Shown here piece after piece: positions 62,251 to 64,000 of a stretch of DNA of 64,000 nt. Made by a program: the position numbers and the translations under genes. The stretch comes from CAVPEW01 sp963703565 (GTDB taxonomy: Bacteria > Actinomycetota > Acidimicrobiia > Acidimicrobiales > VFJN01). The DNA lies in the NCBI GenBank assembly GCA_963703565.1, contig CAVPEW010000042.1, positions 1-64,000 of the forward strand. The letters run 5' to 3'. The notes below the pieces were generated by a model. The model did not search any database, was not told where the DNA came from, and saw nothing but the letters and a program-made list of their open reading frames with translations. How positions within the stretch are numbered: position 1 is the stretch's first letter; every line of letters begins with the position of its first letter.

Positions 62251-62871
62251 TCAGCGGTAGCCGAGCTCGGCGGTGCACGCCGGCCAGGCGCCCCAGCCCT
62301 GCGCGGCCTGGAGCCGTCTACCGATCTCGATCTGCACCTCGCGGGAGGCCTCGTCGGGCCGGCCGGTGCCGCCCATGGACTGCCAGGAGCTCAGCGAGAA
62401 CTGGAGCCCGCCGTAGTACCCGTTGCCGGTGTTCGCGGCCCAGTCGCCGCCGCTCTCGCAGCGGGCCAGGGCGTCCCAGGTCGCGTCGGAGGCGGGGTCG
62501 CCGAGCGCCGGCGCAGGGGGCTGCGGGGGCGGAGGGGGCGGGGGCGCGGGAGGAGGGGGGGGAGGAGGAGGAGGGGGAGGAGGGGGAGGTGGAGGCGGGG
62601 CGGGCGTGAGCTCCGTCGGCACGGCCGAGAAGGCGGCGAGGGCGGCGACCGGTGAGCTCGGCCGTTGCAGTGCGGGCTGGTCGGCGAGCACTGCCGCAGC
62701 GCGGTGGCTGGTACCGACGGTGGCCGGGGACGGGTCCAGCGCCGGGGCGCCGAGACCGGTCAGGGCCAGCAGGCCACCGGCGGCAGTGGCACCGACGGCC
62801 AGAGCCCGACGCCGCCTGAGGGTGGCGGGCGTCGGGCCGGTGGTACTGGGTGGGTGATCTGCGGGGCGCAT
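62251..62871 (-). CDS. Secreted Rpf-like transglycosylase with polyproline linker
   Basis: 206 residues; ATG 62871 after GAGGAGCACCGC. A Tat/Sec-like signal (RRRRALAVGATAAGGLLALT) is followed by a spacer, then about 30 residues that are nearly all proline (~residues 100-130). The C-terminal ~75 residues are the resuscitation-promoting-factor fold: ATWDALARCESGGDWAANTG (catalytic Glu in CESGG) and NGYYGGLQFSLSSWQSMGG. It cleaves peptidoglycan during regrowth or division. No LysM or G5 domain. Confidence 0.9.
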   Translation of the reverse strand: MRPADHPPSTTGPTPATLRRRRALAVGATAAGGLLALTGLGAPALDPSPATVGTSHRAAAVLADQPALQRPSSPVAALAAFSAVPTELTPAPPPPPPPPPPPPPPPPPAPPPPPPPQPPAPALGDPASDATWDALARCESGGDWAANTGNGYYGGLQFSLSSWQSMGGTGRPDEASREVQIEIGRRLQAAQGWGAWPACTAELGYR

Positions 62872-63109
62872 GCGGTGCTCCTCTTCGGCGGATGGGGGCG
62901 CGCGACTGCCTGGGGCGTTGTCGGGGGGTGAGGTGGCTGGCGCCGGGTGCCGGTCGGCGGCGGGCTGACCGAGACGGGTCAACCTAGGCAGGCTCGTAAC
63001 CAGACCGCAACATTCCATGGGGTGGCGGACGAGTGCCTTCCAGGTCGGAGCGCACCGGAGCGGGAGTCGGCACCGCGGGCGGGGGTCGGGGGCGCCTACC
63101 GTTCACGAC

Positions 63110-63535
63110 GTGCACGTCGAGGTCGGCCCGGTCCCTGCCCGCAGCGCACGAACGTGGATCCCCTACGCCCGCGAGGTGATCCGGCATCGCCGGGCCCACG
63201 ATCCCGAGACCCTCCCCGAGGACGTGCGCGATGGCTTCTTGTTCTTCCTGGACCGGTGGGAGGCCGCTGCAGGTGGCGAGGAGCTGCGCTGGTCGGCCGA
63301 CGTGGACCCGGGCACCGTCGAATACCTCGTGCACGGCTTCTATCGGGTGGCGAGCAGGCTGGCCGAGGAAGCGGAGCGCCCTGGCTCGATCCCCCTGCCA
63401 GACGGTGGCGAGGTGTTCTACCGCTCCCTCGTGAACGCCGTGCTCGACGCCATGTCGGCCGAGGGAGGGCCCGTGGCCGAGTTCGCCGACCAGCTCCGGC
63501 CCTTCTGGCCGGGACTGGTCTCGCGGAGGCGCTGA
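63110..63535 (+). CDS. Hypothetical protein
   Basis: 141 residues from a GTG. ARTWIPYAREVIRHRRAHDP, RDGFLFFLDRWEAAAGGEE and LPDGGEVFYRSLVNAVLDAM are well-formed helices. No family recognised. A ~240-bp gap separates it from the divergent Rpf-like gene and holds no other gene; promoters for both should lie there. Confidence 0.6.
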   Translation: MHVEVGPVPARSARTWIPYAREVIRHRRAHDPETLPEDVRDGFLFFLDRWEAAAGGEELRWSADVDPGTVEYLVHGFYRVASRLAEEAERPGSIPLPDGGEVFYRSLVNAVLDAMSAEGGPVAEFADQLRPFWPGLVSRRR

Positions 63536-63562
63536 GACCTCGACGACCCGGCCCGGCTGCCG

Positions 63563-64000
63563 TCACGGCGCGAGGGCGGCCGGCTCCATGGCCGCGACCG
63601 CAGCCGCCAGAGCCGGCGGGTAGCAGGCGTGGACGGCCTCGGTGAGCTCGCCGACCTCGGGCAACAGGCTGGGCAGCCATCGGCTGAACATGCCGTCGTC
63701 GAACCACGCCACCTCCCTGGGGGTCAGCTGCCGCCCGACGATCGAGGCCAGGATCGGGTGGCGCCGCAGCCCCTGCCAGCCGACGCACGCGGCCATCGGC
63801 TCGAGGCTCGCCCTGGCCGCGTGGGGTTCGACCGCCATCGCCGACTCGCCGGCCCCGGACAACGGAGGCACCACAGCGGTGCGCGCCTCGGGTGCCAGAG
63901 CGACCAGTGGGTGCAACTCGGCGAGGCCACTCCAGTCGCGCGGTCGTGCTGGAGGGTCTCCCGCGACTCGCACCAGAGCATCGAGCCACAGGAGGTGCAC
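63563..64000 (-). CDS. Hypothetical protein, truncated by the window edge
   Basis: At least 145 residues, open at the right edge. ACVGWQGLRRHPILASIVGR, QLTPREVAWFDDGMFSRWLP and a C-terminal helix ending MEPAALAP. No family recognised. The GTG at 63998-64000 is at the very edge and may not be the true start. Confidence 0.55.
   Translation of the reverse strand: MHLLWLDALVRVAGDPPARPRDWSGLAELHPLVALAPEARTAVVPPLSGAGESAMAVEPHAARASLEPMAACVGWQGLRRHPILASIVGRQLTPREVAWFDDGMFSRWLPSLLPEVGELTEAVHACYPPALAAAVAAMEPAALAP

Noticed and set aside
62510..62610. Glycine-rich protein on the plus strand opposite the polyproline tract
   Set aside because: It is only the complement of the CCC-rich proline codons of the Rpf-like gene.

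Overview
The window is almost entirely very GC-rich, densely packed DNA of an actinobacterium. A lineage such as Acidimicrobiia is my inference, from a mycofactocin locus, an Rpf-like peptidoglycan hydrolase, a mycothiol-synthase-like GNAT, GTG/TTG starts and 4-bp GTGA/ATGA/TTGA overlaps. The exception is the first ~780 bases. These are AT-richer and carry a greA (two 1-nt frameshifts) and the first ~36 codons of lysS, in a style unlike the rest; lysS stops abruptly where a GC-rich reverse-strand gene begins. This looks like a chimeric assembly joint near 780.

Layout. (1) 781-18670: a surface-polysaccharide locus with a truncated sugar-phosphate transferase, a Wzz/Wzc-like chain-length protein, four GT4 and one GT2 glycosyltransferases, an AlkP-superfamily protein, a polysaccharide deacetylase, a flippase, two secreted clan-A glycoside hydrolases sharing an apparently identical 952-bp catalytic segment, a CelD-like acetyltransferase, a JmjC/cupin-like protein and an O-antigen ligase/polymerase. 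(2) 18.7-34.1 kb: an eroded accessory region with an SGNH/MBOAT acylation pair, an internally deleted IS3-family element, a glycogen-debranching-like enzyme, a PPOX-fold protein, a GT4, a Zn-ADH, Hsp20, a tandem Usp protein and a HAD-GH65 fusion, mixed with remnants of a flavin monooxygenase, a DksA/TraR protein, a PPOX protein, an ABC ATPase and a methyltransferase. (3) 34.3-41.6 kb: tRNA-Arg(CCG), a lone receiver domain, argS, lysA, hom and thrC. (4) 41.7-55.9 kb: a mycofactocin locus with NDMA-dependent ADH, mftA, mftB, mftC, two OYE/FadH-type Fe-S flavoproteins, a complete EtfA-FixC-FixX-EtfB module, mftE, a mycofactocin-type SDR, mftF and another SDR. (5) 55.9-64 kb: housekeeping genes (EEP phosphatase, HAD, UbiB kinase, DoxX, GNAT, tag, Rpf-like protein, hypotheticals).

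The most interesting unit is region 4. MftA, MftB, MftC, MftE and MftF supply a peptide-derived redox cofactor, and the ADH and SDR are its expected clients. No MftD or MftG is present. Two 653-residue OYE-type flavoproteins and an ETF/ETF-quinone-oxidoreductase relay sit where those functions would be expected, suggesting an alternative route from the cofactor to the quinone pool.

Six single-base frameshifts in the core regions all fall inside the palindrome GAGCTC, which on the given strand reads GAGCCTC or GAGCTTC whatever the gene direction. Most broken genes outside the eroded region are therefore probably intact in the organism, and the motif may mark a DNA modification that disturbs sequencing.
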